Assembly (NCBI RefSeq): GCF_051622035.1 | Contig: NC_135359.1 | Coordinates: forward strand, 15,189,501-15,253,500 | DNA length: 64,000 nt | Direction: 5' to 3' | Source: Arctopsyche grandis | Taxonomy: Eukaryota > Arthropoda > Insecta > Trichoptera > Hydropsychidae | Part shown: one piece after another, positions 35,947-47,427 of the stretch | Layout of the letters: every line of letters starts with the position of its first letter | How positions within the stretch are numbered: position 1 is the first letter of the stretch | Position numbers and translations under genes: made by a program | The notes under the pieces: model-generated | Told to the model about the DNA's origin: nothing | What the model saw: only the letters and a program-made list of their open reading frames with translations | Database searches by the model: none

Positions 35947-36480
35947 ATGAAATATCATCGCATGGGTATAAAATTATTATATACCCGTATAAAACTAAAA
36001 AAAAAATCCGGAACCGGAACCGTTATTTTCGTAGACTCTCATAGATAGTTTTCAATTCTTTATTTGTAATAATTTTCAATTCTTAAAGTTAACGTTTACA
36101 AAATATAATATTTTCCGATTATACACAAACGGTCATTGACCTCGTAACGTTGAATATTATTATTACACATAACAAATTACGTGCATATACATATGATGTG
36201 TATTTACAACACGTATTCTGGGCGAGGATATGGCGTGCGACGCGAGCTCGTGAGTGCCAATGCGTTTGGATCGGAGGGTCCGAGGTTCGATTCCCGGCGC
36301 CCGCGGTGAATGAAATCAATTTTTTTCTCGAATATCGTCAAAATATAAATAATTTAAATTTAAATTATAATTATAATTTAATTGAAAATAACTCTCGCCG
36401 AACATAATGAACGAATCGATAAAAATCGATTAATTCATTTTTCGACGAGACGACTTTGTCGCGACTCGAACCGATCACCC
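35932..36480 (-). mobile_element. Helitron-like element end carrying a tRNA-headed SINE, left arm
   Basis: On the minus strand the DNA ends in a hairpin (CGATGAAATATCATCG, 35945-35960) about 9 bases before CTAG|T (35935-35932), as Helitron 3' termini do. Inside are short repeats of 'ttttcaattctt' (36049-36085), a tRNA-like head (36226-36300), and a terminal block 'ctctcgccgaacataatgaa' with 'aatcgataaaaatcgatt' at 36391-36433. That block also occurs, inverted, at about 61081-61173. No protein coding. Mirrored at about 44110-44661. Confidence 0.5.
36226..36300 (+). repeat. tRNA-like SINE head, left arm
   Basis: An A-box-like 'tggcgtgcga' at 36231 and a perfect B box GGTTCGATTCC at 36284-36294 have tRNA-like spacing, but the region does not fold into a convincing tRNA. 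The following body ('aatcaattttttt...aatatcgtcaaaatataaat') resembles that after 60750-60810, so the two are one SINE family. Mirrored at about 44280-44355. Confidence 0.55.
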
Positions 36481-37628
36481 CAAATAGATTTGAAATGATT
36501 TGATTATGAGAATTAGATAGTTTGGTATTTTTTTAATAAGGAGCTTATGAATGAGTCCATCGTGCCAAACCGTGTGGAAAACATTTTCTATATCAAGACA
36601 TACCATTCCAGTACTTCTCTTCATATTAAAGTTTTTGTCACGTGTTCAGTTAGTCTTGTTAGTAATTGGGTCGTAGAATGTCCGGTGCGAGATCCAAATT
36701 ATTCATTTATAATTTTTTTATTTACGTTATTAGGAGCTTTTGTGATGATTTTAATGGACCAGTTGACTTTATTATGCGTTGGTATGTGATTGTAATTTTG
36801 TGTGTGATGTGTGATGTTTTTGGAAAGATTTTAATAAGAGTTCCGCTCTTTCGCAATTACGCGTCACTGTGATTCCTCCATCATCTAATGGAGGAATCGT
36901 TTTTTTTGTCCTGCGAATCACTTTATTTAATTTCCATAAAGAGCCATCAACTGCGCTAAACCTTTCTAATTTTTTATACCAAGCTTCATTTTTGATTTGT
37001 TTGATTCTAATTTTAATTCGATATGTGAGGTTATTAATTAATGTTTTCAATGCTGGATTTTTTGATATTTGCCAAATTTTACGGAGTTTATTTTTACTTC
37101 TTATTAGATTTGCAACAAAGTCGATTATCTCTAGTTTGTGTTCAATGTATTGTGTCTTAGGTATGTGAAGGTGTTTGGATTGAGTTATTGATTCCGTTAG
37201 GTGTATTATGGAACTGTCGATGTCTGTTTTGTTTGTGAGTGTGGTAGATGTTATAATGGTGTGCTCATTTATGTACGACTTGAACTCTCGTCAGTTAGCT
37301 CTCCCGTAATCCCAAATGTGCTTGATGATTTCCTCGGGTTTTCCGTCGATTGAGAAGATTATCGGAAGGTGATCAGACGACAGGGCTTGAAGAGCATTTG
37401 GCGTCGATATTTTTGGGCAATCTTGACGAGGACAAGATGGATGGGTGGTTGTGAGCAATTTGTGGGGATAGTGTGTGTATGTATCCGGATGAAGTAAGAT
37501 TGTATCTGTTAGTTGAATTTATTTAAAAAGAAATGTGCCTTGTTGGTCAGTGTTTACGCAACCCCATAACGGATGTTTGGCATTGAAGTAACCAGCTACC
37601 ACTACCGAACTACCAATGTTAAATATTA
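36481..37628 (-). mobile_element. Jockey-clade LINE debris, left arm
   Basis: Reverse-strand frames read 'GYFNAKHPLWGCVNTDQQG' (endonuclease end), 'NPALKTLINNLTYRIKIRIK' and 'GSLWKLNKVIRRTKKTIPPL' (linker), then remnants of 'HSTTQLLTRLTEHVTKT' and 'VWHDGLIHKLL' (RT start). Stops and frame changes are frequent and the RT core is missing. The mirror copy is 42964-44100. Dead before the inverted duplication. Confidence 0.8.
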
Positions 37629-37629
37629 A

Positions 37630-38080
37630 CTAGCAGCGTGGTCTAGTGGTGAATGTTGAATTATTTCGTACTTAATGTTACGAGTTCGATTCCCCGCTAA
37701 GTCTCGTTGTTGGCCAGACCTTGATTTGTCTAGGTCGATCGTTTCTTATCAGAATTTGCCACTTCTGATTTTCATTGAAACGATTCCTGTAAAATTGGCG
37801 TTTCCTTCCCAATTTTCTGTTGCGAACCTTTAGTTATTGTTATATCTTAGGTTTCGCCATATTGCTAACCATAGATGTCTCTGTGGTTGTTTATCGAATT
37901 TAAAATTCGTATTGTTACATGAAAGTTATTCATCGTTATTTCTCGTATTGATACGATGTTTGTAATATATGTATACTGACCATAGATGTCAGATATTTAG
38001 ATTTACATGTATCTATGTAATAATATTTTAGACCAGGAAGGCACATTTGGGGTTTACCTGTTAAGCCTTCCTGGTATATT
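37630..38080 (+). repeat. tRNA-headed SINE at the inner edge of the left arm
   Basis: A box 'tggtctagtggtgaat' (37639) and B box 'GAGTTCGATTCC' (37683-37694) give a tRNA-like head followed by a roughly 380 bp body. It ends with an inverted repeat 'accaggaaggc'/'gccttcctggt' (38032-38042 and 38065-38075). The right arm contains only the first about 175 bp, inverted (42789-42963). The palindrome therefore breaks inside this SINE. Confidence 0.65.
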
Positions 38081-38089
38081 TGTATATAT

Positions 38090-38711
38090 TGTTATGACCT
38101 CATAGCATCGATATTTATAATGGAAGCCTTATCTGCTTCCCACCAAAGATGACCACATACGGTCGCATCAGACGAATTAAATTACGAATCCGTATCAAAG
38201 CAATGAAAACGGAAACCATATTCGATAAGATAACACAAGCAATAACGTCATCTCTTTAGTATAAAAGGGGATACCCAAACCTCGATAAGGCAGATTATCT
38301 TGAACAACACCACGTATAACAGTGCTTTACTTCTCTACTCAACTCAGTGAAAACCCTTGTGAAAACCCTTGCGAAACTCTTGTGAAACCCTTGTGAACTC
38401 TTGTGAAAAGCCTAGTGAAAACCTTGTAAAACCCTTTGTTAAAACTAGCGCTTATAAACTTTAACTTCTACTCAAACATAAATCATCGAAGTGATCTGGA
38501 CCTTTTAGTAAAAAGGTGCCTATAAATTCTCTTAGGCTAATGCTGTAACTTTATAAAGAATATAATAAATTCTAAACTAATTAAAATACAAAGTGACTTT
38601 TATTAAACGGAAACATTAAAGTGTTTATCTGGTTTGCTCGTAGATCAAACATTGATCTGCTTGTGAATCACATATCATTTTTTTGTATCTCCGGTCCGTC
38701 AGGACATAACA
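38090..38711 (+). mobile_element. Probable solo LTR, 622 bp
   Basis: It starts TGTTATGACC and ends GGACATAACA, so it has a 7 bp inverted terminal repeat with TG...CA. It is flanked by ATAT on both sides (38086-38089 and 38712-38715), a 4 bp target duplication, though a weak one in AT-rich DNA. 'gtataaaagggg' at about 38260 is a TATA box. A run of degenerate 'gtgaaaacccttgtg' repeats lies at about 38345-38440. No partner LTR or internal coding region is in the window. BEL/Pao or Gypsy class cannot be decided. Confidence 0.6.
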
Positions 38712-38849
38712 ATATGTATGTGAAAATATGTATGTAAAATAAAAATAAATAAATAAATAAATTTTGTTAAGATTGGATTCCAATAATCTTTTTTGGGGAG
38801 GATTGTAAGCGGTAGGTGTTGTTAATTGTTAGTTCGATGGCGGTTAGTT

Positions 38850-39120
38850 AATAAATGTATATAAAAATAACTTAATGTACTAAAATATAAAAAATAATTA
38901 TTAAATAATTATAAAAAATAAAAAGGCAATTTAAACAATATTTCAATAACAAATGTACGACAGTATAATCTATAAATATATAAAATGAGTGGGATTTTAT
39001 GATTAGGACTTCAATCAAAAAGATTTCAATGATTGGGATTTCAATCAAAATTATAATCCCGGCTTAAACGAATGTAATTAAATATATTACTAAGAGGCTT
39101 AGGCCACCTTTATATCCTTA
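38850..39120 (+). repeat. Direct repeat, copy A
   Basis: Shares 'aaaggcaatttaaacaatat', 'atcccggcttaaac', 'aatgtaattaaatatattac' and 'taagaggcttaggcc' with 41480-41750 in the same orientation, 2.6 kb away. AT-rich and non-coding. It could be an LTR pair or two copies of one repeat. Confidence 0.6.
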
Positions 39121-39474
39121 CATACGTACTTACGCATCCTTACATACGTACTAAAACATATGTATTATTTTCTAAAACTACATGTTTTTAAAAATTGTCA
39201 TCGAAATTCTTTTGTGTCAGTCTGTGAATCTAAATTTTTTATTGAATTGAAATTTTGCTTACAAGTAAAATTGCTTCAACAAATAATTTTCCCTAATCGA
39301 ATGTGATATATTGCAGACTTCGATCTTTTATTGTGGCAGACACCTTCGATGAGATTTTTATTAAAAAATTGTTTGTTTCCCACTTGCCATTTTTCCCCCA
39401 AAAACAATGAAGGTCCACTTTTCAAAACATTTTTGAGCCTGCACTGCAATTCTGAGTTAATTGTATTTCTAAAT

Positions 39475-39540
39475 CAGTGGTTCCCAAAGTGATTCCTACG
39501 GACCCCCAGGGGTCCAAGAGACCAGGGACCTGAACCGTTA
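39475..39540 (+). mobile_element. hAT-like terminal sequence
   Basis: 'cagtggttcccaaagtg' resembles the terminal inverted repeat of hAT elements and is followed by the palindromic 'ggacccccaggggtcc'. No matching right end was found. The transposase remnant at 41764-42060 may belong to the same decayed element. Confidence 0.4.
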
Positions 39541-40042
39541 TTTATTTCGTTCCGATTTTCGTTCCGGTTTTCGGATTGCGTTCTATTATATTTAAATATT
39601 AACAAGTTAATGTAAATACACCCACACCTTCTATATCTTTCTTTATATGACTTTTCGCTATAAATTGTGATCATATACGTACATAGTTAAAATGTCGAAG
39701 GAGAATATTTCCTAGCGTGTGCAGCTTGCCGCTGGTGCACTGCGGAATAGAGGGCGGATTCTGATGTAGCTAAAATGCAGACAAAATACATTTTTTTTTA
39801 TTCATGCTTAATTAACTTTCTCTAGGCTTAACAACTTTTCATCGGGTCCTGCTTTTAGGGACAAAAGTGAGACAACTGTTTAGAAAGAATCTAGTAGTTT
39901 GTTTTATTCTATGTATGTATGTATGTAGAAGTTAATTTTTACAGGTATGTGTGTATTTAATCTTGCTTTTCCGTTCACAGATATTTGAATCGCGCACTTT
40001 TAATTGCCAATTTATAATGTGTTTATTGATATCTATGATATA

Positions 40043-40330
40043 CTAGTTTTATGCCCGTTGAAATTTCAACGGGTGGTTTCGGAAACAAATTGATACATGA
40101 TTAAAAATAAAGTTACAATACCCATACATAGTAATAATTAATCGGAAGCGGAACTAAAATGGAAATCGGGAATCGGAACTGAAACAGGGATCGGTATCTG
40201 GAACTGAAAAATAAATTGGGATCCGGAATTGAAACAGTAATCGGGATCCGGAACTGAAACAACCTAGTTCAAAACCTCGCTAAATAAAATTATTATAATT
40301 ACGTATTTTTACAAACCTCCTTTACTTTTC
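40043..40330 (-). mobile_element. Helitron-like end with oligo repeats
   Basis: On the minus strand a perfect 20 bp palindrome CCCGTTGAAATTTCAACGGG (40054-40073) lies seven bases before CTAG|T (40046-40043). Degenerate repeats of 'gatccggaactgaaaca' fill 40140-40262. 'aaaacctcgctaaat' at 40270 recurs at 60929. Non-coding and non-autonomous. Confidence 0.55.
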
Positions 40331-40640
40331 ACTTACTATTACAATTCAGAGGACTTTTTATCTCTTATCCGATCGTTTTCATACTTTGTCATATTGCTCT
40401 TTTTGGTCATCAATATACGTAAATGTATCGTCTGCCATTGTATCGTATACAACGCGTTTAAAAGTTCGGGCCCAACGACTTGCGTGACGTCTATTCAAAG
40501 CGTTGTACTGTCTTCTAAACTGTTCGCCGTGATCTGTCCATATCAGATTTTAATTGTTTAAACGCCTATAATTCACTCTGTATTTTATAAAATTTGCTCT
40601 ATAGGTTATCATTATCTCTCTTATATATTTAGGTCACTCA
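40331..40640 (-). repeat. Dispersed TATTGATGACCAAA repeat, inverted copy
   Basis: Reverse complement of parts of 15560-16080: 'ttttggtcatcaatatac' at about 40404 and 'gtttaaacgcctataa' at about 40557 both match. Non-coding. Confidence 0.55.
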
Positions 40641-40712
40641 TATTGCTGTAAAGCGAAAGTAAGAAGATGTTGGACGTATATTACATAGATTCTTACGAAC
40701 TACATATACGGT

Positions 40713-41212
40713 TTGACAGCTAACGCGAAACTTAAGGGTTTACAAAAACTAGCGACTGAGGATCTAGCGAGTAAACAACGAAGGATGCTATTAAAGTCTC
40801 GTCAAAATCGTGAGTATTACCTTGACAGATTTACTACTGTGGTTTCACCAATGGCCCCTGAGGAATTTTCGAGCTCGGCGACGACACGGTCTTCGTTAAG
40901 AGATAAACTGATTACACGGTTCGATAATGCTATCTACACATGTTGTGACAAGACTTGCGAGGTAAGTACAAAATAGTATTATCCACATCACGTTAGTTCA
41001 TACAGATTCACTTCTGCGTCTCCAGAATATTTAAATATAGTTTTTGCCCAGAAAACCTGTTGTTGAGCCGTCTCAGCCTACCCTTGTGAACTCTTACTTG
41101 CCATTAAATAATGTGGCAAGATTAGTACGAACCTCATGGCATCAAGGTAATAGTGATATTTTCAATTCCGATTTTGCAGGTATTCAATGTTATGCCTATG
41201 GTGCTCGCTAAA
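40713..41212 (+). CDS. Unrecognised possible two- or three-exon gene fragment
   Basis: The open frame 40713-40976 begins 'MTANAKLKGLQKLATEDLAS' and ends at a GT donor after 'CCDKTCE' (GAG|GTAAGT at about 40961). Downstream, 'KPVVEPSQPTLVNSYLPLNN' (about 41053) and 'FNSDFAGIQCYAYGAR' stop (about 41164-41211) stay open in a plausible continuation with AG before each. Base composition is less AT-biased than around it. I recognise no domain. It could be a host exon pair, part of a mobile element, or chance; it lies in the spacer of the palindrome. Confidence 0.3.
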
Positions 41213-41479
41213 AAAAACTATTTTTTTTACTAGTTTTTAAATTATTTTTAGTTTTTAGTTTATTTACAAACAAGCCTCTTCCATATTTTGAATATGAAAT
41301 TATGACAATGTATAAATAATAAAATGAAATTCAATCAAAATAAAAATAAAAATAAAATTCCGTAACACTAAAAAGTATAAAATAAAAAAACCGTAATAAA
41401 AAAAAATTTTAAAAAACAAAAAAAACTTTTGGTTTTTTATATAATATTAAGATATATAAAAAAGTATAGTAAAAAAAAT

Positions 41480-41750
41480 AAATGTATATAAAAAATAATG
41501 TACTAAAATATAATTAATAATTATAAAATAAAATAATTAAATAAGTAAATAATAAATTAAATAAAATTAATTTATTAAAATAAAAAGGCAATTTAAACAA
41601 TATTTCAACAAAAAATATACAAATGAGGGGGATTAAAATTTAAATCAAAATGATTTCAATAATTGGGGTTTTAATCAAAATTATGATCCCGGCTTAAACT
41701 AATGTAATTAAATATATTACTAAGAGGTTTGGGCCGCTTTTATATCATCA
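41480..41750 (+). repeat. Direct repeat, copy B
   Basis: Partner of 38850-39120. About 85% alike by eye, with extra AT insertions near 41520-41575. Confidence 0.6.
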
Positions 41751-41763
41751 CATATACTAATAC

Positions 41764-42060
41764 AGGAGCAATTTATTAAATTATCCACAAATGAGCAACT
41801 AATACCAGTGTTTGAACAAGAATATCACAAATTCTGGTTACAAAAACATTGTACAGAAGCTGTTGATTGCTTTTCCGTCGTCCTATTTAGTAGAACGTGG
41901 ACTTAGAGCATCACGAATGCAACTAATATTAACATTGTGAATAAAGAAACCAACTGGAAAATAGTGCTCGTGGAGACATTACCAATATTACTCACAAACG
42001 AATGTTATTCACAATAAACGAAAACCATGTGAAACGTATAAGAGGTTAGTAAAAAGAGCC
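41764..42060 (+). pseudogene. hAT/ZBED-like transposase C-terminal remnant
   Basis: Frames read 'TNEQLIPVFEQEYHKFWLQK', then after a shift 'LLIAFPSSYLVERGLRASR', then 'RGDITNITHKRMLFTINENH'. The 'FPSSYLVERG' run matches the dimerisation region of hAT-type transposases related to ZBED5-like proteins. Several frameshifts and stops; dead. Confidence 0.5.
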
Positions 42061-42199
42061 GAACTTGGGCTGCCAAGCTTGTTTGAAATTTTAATTTTCG
42101 TTAAATTGTTTTAAAATACAAAGACATTTTTTTTTCAATGAGATGTGTGAACCTGATTCTATGAGAAACATGGATTCTATGAGATAATCTATGTTTGGC

Positions 42200-42390
42200 T
42201 CTACGGGTTCCAAAAAACCGCCTAAAAGAAAAATCCAATTTTCGGTTTTTTTACAAATAAAAAGCTGGCTGACCGGCTTTCACCGGTTTCAGAAAATTAA
42301 GATGTTTTTAAGTTAAACCCAAACCGCAAAGCCGGCTTTTTGGCCATTTTTTCAAAAAACCTAAAACCAGCTTTTTAAGGTTTTCTCTAA
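42200..42390 (-). repeat. AACCGG/GCCGG dispersed repeat, inverted copy
   Basis: 'ggttccaaaaaaccgcc' and 'ccggctttcaccggttt' are the reverse complement of 3010-3112. About 400 bp of unassigned AT-rich DNA follow to 42788. Confidence 0.5.
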
Positions 42391-42963
42391 TTAATGTTTT
42401 TTTCCTCAAACAATTATGAATTTCAAAATTCTATCAAAATAAATGTGTATATCCAAACTTTCTTCGGGAACAGGCTTATATTTCTTTGAATAACAAAAAT
42501 AGGTACAGCACTTGATATTTAGTAATGGACGAAGACCAGGTCAAAATTTTAAAAATTCGGCAAATTGAGTTTTCCATAATTTGTAGTTTTTGCGTCTTCA
42601 GGTATAAAAGTAAAGAAAATTGTATCGTAAGTAAGAATTCGTTGCTGTTGCTAAAACAGACGTATAAAATAACTTTGGAAGAAGGAAATATTTCATAGTT
42701 CATTAAGTTTTCGAAGAATCTATCTCAGCATTGTTCTTTATTCACGATTCCACGATTACAGGACCCCGGCGCATAAGCACGCAAGATTACGCCAATTTTA
42801 CAGGAATCGTTTCAATGAAAATCAGAAGTGGCAAATTCTGATAAGAAACGATCGACCTAGACAAATCAAGGTCTGGCCAACAACGAGACTTAGCGGGGAA
42901 TCGAACTCGTAGCATTAAGTACGAAATAATTCAACATTCACCACTAGACCACGCTGCTAGTTA

Positions 42964-44100
42964 ATATTTAACATTGGTAGTTCGGTAGTGGTAGCTGGTT
43001 ACTTCAATGCCAAACATCCGTTATGGGGTTGCGTAAACACTGACCAACAAGGCACATTTCTTTTTAAATAAATTCAACTAACAGATACAATCTTACTTCA
43101 TCCGGATACATACACACACCATCCCCACAAATTGCTCACAACCACCCACACTAGATCTTGTCCTCGTCAAGATTGCCCAAAAATATCGACGCCAAATGCT
43201 CTTCAAGCCCTGTCGTCTGATCACCTTCCGATAATCTTCTCAATCGACGGAAAACCCGAGGAAATCATCAAGCACATTTGGGATTACGGGAGAGCTAACT
43301 GACGAGAGTTCAAGTCATACATAAATGAGCACACCATTATAACATCTACCACACTCACAAACAAAACAGACATCGACAGTTCCATAATACACCTGACGGA
43401 ATCAATAACTCAATCCAAACACCTTCACATACCTAAGACACAATACATTGAACACAAACTAGAGATAATCGACTTTGTTGCAAATCTAATAAGAAGTAAA
43501 AATAAACTCCGTAAAATTTGGCAAATATCAAAAAATCCAGCATTGAAAACATTAATTAATAACCTCACATATCGAATTGAAATTAGAATCAAACAAATCA
43601 AAAATGAAGCTTGGTATAAAAAATTAGAAAGGTTTAGCGCAGTTGATGGCTCTCTATGGAAATTAAATAAAGTGATTCGCAGGACAAAAAAAACGATTCC
43701 TCCATTAGATGATGGAGGAATCACAGTGACGCGTAATTGCGAAAAAGCGGAACTCTTATTAAAATCTTTCCAAAAACATCACACATCACACACAAAATTA
43801 CAATCACATACCAACGCATAATAAAGTCAACTGGTCCATTAAAATCATCACAAAAGCTCCTAATAACGTAAATAAAAAAATTATAAATGAATAATTTGGA
43901 TCTCGCACCGGACATTCTACGACCCAATTACTAACAAGACTAACTGAACACGTGACAAAAACTTTAATATGAAGAGAAGTACTGGAATGGTATGTCTTGA
44001 TATAGAAAATGTTTTCCACACGGTTTGGCACGATGGACTCATTCATAAGCTCCTTATTAAAAAAATACCAAACTATCTAATTCTCATAATCAAATCATTT
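42964..44100 (+). mobile_element. Jockey-clade LINE debris, right arm
   Basis: Mirror of 36481-37628. 'NPALKTLINNLTYRIEIRIK' differs from the left copy by one residue. Truncated and full of stops. Confidence 0.8.
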
Positions 44101-44109
44101 CAAATCTAT

Positions 44110-44661
44110 TTGGGGTGATCGGTTCGAGTCGCGACAAAGTCGTCTCGTCGAAAAATGAATTAATCGATTTTTATCGATTCGTTCATTATGTTCGGCGAGA
44201 GTTATTTTCAATTAAATTATAATTATAATTTAAATTTAAATTATTTATATTTTGACGATATTCGAGAAAAAAATTGATTTCATTCACCGCGGGCGCCGGG
44301 AATCGAACCTCGGACCCTCCGATCCAAACGCATTGGCGCTCACGAGCTCGCGTCGCACGCCATATCCTCGCCCAGAATACGTGTTGTAAATACACATCAT
44401 ATGTATATGCACGTAATTTGTTATGTGTAATAATAATATTCAACGTTACGAGGTCAATGACCGTTTGTGTATAATCGGAAAATATTATATTTTGTTAACG
44501 TTAACTTTAAGAATTGAAAATTATTACAAATAAAGAATTGAAAACTATCTATGAGAGTCTACGAAAATAACGGTTCCGGTTCCGGATTTTTTTTTTAGTT
44601 TTATACGGGTATATAATAATTTTATACCCATGCGATGATATTTCATCGGGCTATTCACTAG
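44110..44661 (+). mobile_element. Helitron-like element end with SINE head, right arm
   Basis: Mirror of 35932-36480. The hairpin is at 44633-44648 and CTAG at 44658-44661. The B box, read on the minus strand, is at about 44300. Confidence 0.5.
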
Positions 44662-44698
44662 TATATATATATATATATATATACTAGTGAATAGCCCG
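44647..44698. repeat. 52 bp perfect palindrome with short TA core, right arm
   Basis: Counterpart of 35901-35946; three extra TA units give the length difference. Confidence 0.9.
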
Positions 44699-45016
<318 letters not shown>

Positions 45017-45227
45017 AATATTATCCTTAATGCTCAATTATATTCTCATCTTAAACTAATAATAATCTTTTGGTTTTTACAAGCTTTTTTATCTTTCGGC
45101 TTAAAGGCCATATATGTACATACCTACATATATAATGAATGCAAGGAACACTTCGTTTTTATATTCTCAAATATTACATAGCTGGCAAACGTGTGGAAAA
45201 CGTGTATTGCTTTTCAATAATTTTGAA

Positions 45228-47427
45228 ATGGTGTACTTCAAATACCTTTGCTTTATTGTCTTATTGTTAGTATTATATCCATCAAAAATTAGGTCGATCA
45301 ATTTTAATACACCTGGACTTTCAAGTAATATTCCAAAGCCGTTCGGTGATTGTAAGTATTCTTACTATTTTAATTATGTTACCTTAATTAGTATTTAATA
45401 ACTATCATATAATTCACTGTGAATCAATGTTAATTTTATATCGTCATATTCTTTAGGTACAAAAATTAAGAAATTTTTGGGCAATGCTTATGAAGACCAA
45501 TCAGCCCAAGCTATTGAAAAGCTACCTAAAACTTCCCTAAAATTTTATGTTAACACAAACACGGTAAATATACTTATTGATTTTATTCATAATATGAAAT
45601 TTAAAAACATGATAGCTTTAAATACCTTTGAGCATTTATTATTGTATCACCAATTTTGTCACAGCACCTCATTATTTGTAAAAAAAATTGGATGTGACCA
45701 ACCCATAACTTTATCTATGTATTTGATACATATAGAAGGTCACAAAAAAATTCGATATTGAACCGTGCACACATACCGGCAGCATTATGAAATACTAATA
45801 GCAATGACACCCTTTTCGATACAAATTGAACGCAAATGTATGAAAACTTGCACAAGACAAAAGTTCTACTTCCGGTTGTCAGATTTTGTTCAATTTTTTT
45901 TTTATTACTTAAACTCTATCAGTACACAATAAATATAAAAAAGATTGAAATAATTTCAAAAAGGTCAAAATAAAATAATGAAATATTGTAAAAAAAATAC
46001 AACTTCCTGTTTACGAATTCTGACTAAAACCTTATCAGCTCTAAGTTAGTACATAAAGACAACAAATATAGATTTTCAGCTTGATACGTTCAGGGGTGTG
46101 GATAGAATAGTGGGCACAACATTTTTGACCTTTCTAAGAGAAAAAAATCCCACTTCCGGTTTGTTAAATTTAGTGATTTTTTATTTATTTTCATCAAATT
46201 TATACAAGACTTAGACTTGAATTTTTTTGTGAAGAGCACACATGTTTAAGGGGTCGAAAACTATGGTGGAAGAAAAATCGAAAAAAAATGGTATTATCAT
46301 GTTTTAGTATGATATTTATTATAAATTTCACATTTAAAAATCCACAATGGATATGTGAGAAAACGCAATTACAATAAATAAAGTAAAACTTGTTAAAATG
46401 TCCTATATAATAAGTGCATCCTAGTTTTTAATGATGGTCATCCAAATTCTGTAACCGTAATTTTAATTAATTTTAGTACGTGTATCCATTGAATACTGCC
46501 GCATCGGATTATACTTCATCCTCTGATTACAAATCAATTTTAAAAACAGTTATAATATTCCACGGCTATATTGGAGATTCTACAGGATCATATATGATGG
46601 GTTTGGTAAATGCAATTAAGGCTGCTGGGAATGCGAACGTATTGCAGTATGAACATAGTATTTATACGAGAGATGATTATTTGATGGCTACGACGAATGC
46701 TCAATATGCTGGAGAAGCTTTAGGAAAAGTGTTAGCCAAAATGTATACAAGTGAGTGCAATTCTCAGAAAAAAGAAAGTTTCTTATTATCAAATCCATTA
46801 AAAATATAAATATATTTCAGTTGGTGTCCGAAATTTCCACTTGATTGGTCTTAGTATAGGCGCACAAGTAGCCGCTTTCACAGGAAAAGAATTTTTTAAA
46901 CTAACCGGAATTAAAATTGATCAAATCACGGGGCTCGATCCATCAGGACCGTGTTATCAGAATGAAACCCCGGATCAAACTTTGACAAAAGCCGATGCTA
47001 ATTTTGTTGATGTCATACATACAGACATGGGCGGGTTTGCAGTTTTGGGTTCGTGGGGTAAGTGCTTGTAAAGTATCACTAAACATATGTATTCTTTTAT
47101 GAAAAATTTCTAACTGTGACTCATTTTCTAGGTCACGTGGACTTTTTCCCCAACGGTGGAAAGATTAGCATGCCGGGTTGTTTTTTTATTAACCTTTGCA
47201 ATCATGTGCAATCTATCATCTACTATACCGAGAGTGCGAATATTAGTAAATATGGATTTAAATCAGTAATGTGCACTGATTACGTATCATTTATAACTAG
47301 AAGATGTACTTCAAACACCCAAGTATCAATGGGTTATTGGTTGGCAAATAGTGTGCCACACGGCGACTACTATTTGAAAACTAATTTTTTCACTAATTAT
47401 GCATTAGGGGATGCAGGAATTGTGTAA
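45228..47427 (+). CDS. Secreted phospholipase A1-type lipase, gene 6 (unit 3)
   Basis: Exons 45228-45351, 45457-45563, 46477-46750, 46821-47057 and 47132-47427, giving 345 codons plus stop with the phases of the other genes. Signal peptide 'MVYFKYLCFIVLLLVLYPS', oxyanion motif 'IIFHGYIG', Ser180 in 'GLSIGAQ', Asp208, His272 in 'CNH', lid Cys264-x5-Cys270. I see no amino-acid difference from gene 5. Intron 2 (45564-46476) keeps the full ACCGGAAGT repeat block that the Jockey insertion interrupted in gene 5. AATAAA at 47451-47456. Because the 5' flank ends in a TA-core palindrome 200 bp upstream of the ATG, only a short unique promoter region is shared by the copies. Confidence 0.92.

Noticed and set aside
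37630-37705. Possible tRNA gene
   Set aside because: A and B boxes are present, but the acceptor and anticodon arms do not pair convincingly and the sequence continues into a repeated SINE body. The same holds for 36226-36300 and 60750-60815.
42476-42703. 75-codon open frame on the minus strand
   Set aside because: AT-rich hydrophobic translation with no homology, splice context or repeat; likely chance.
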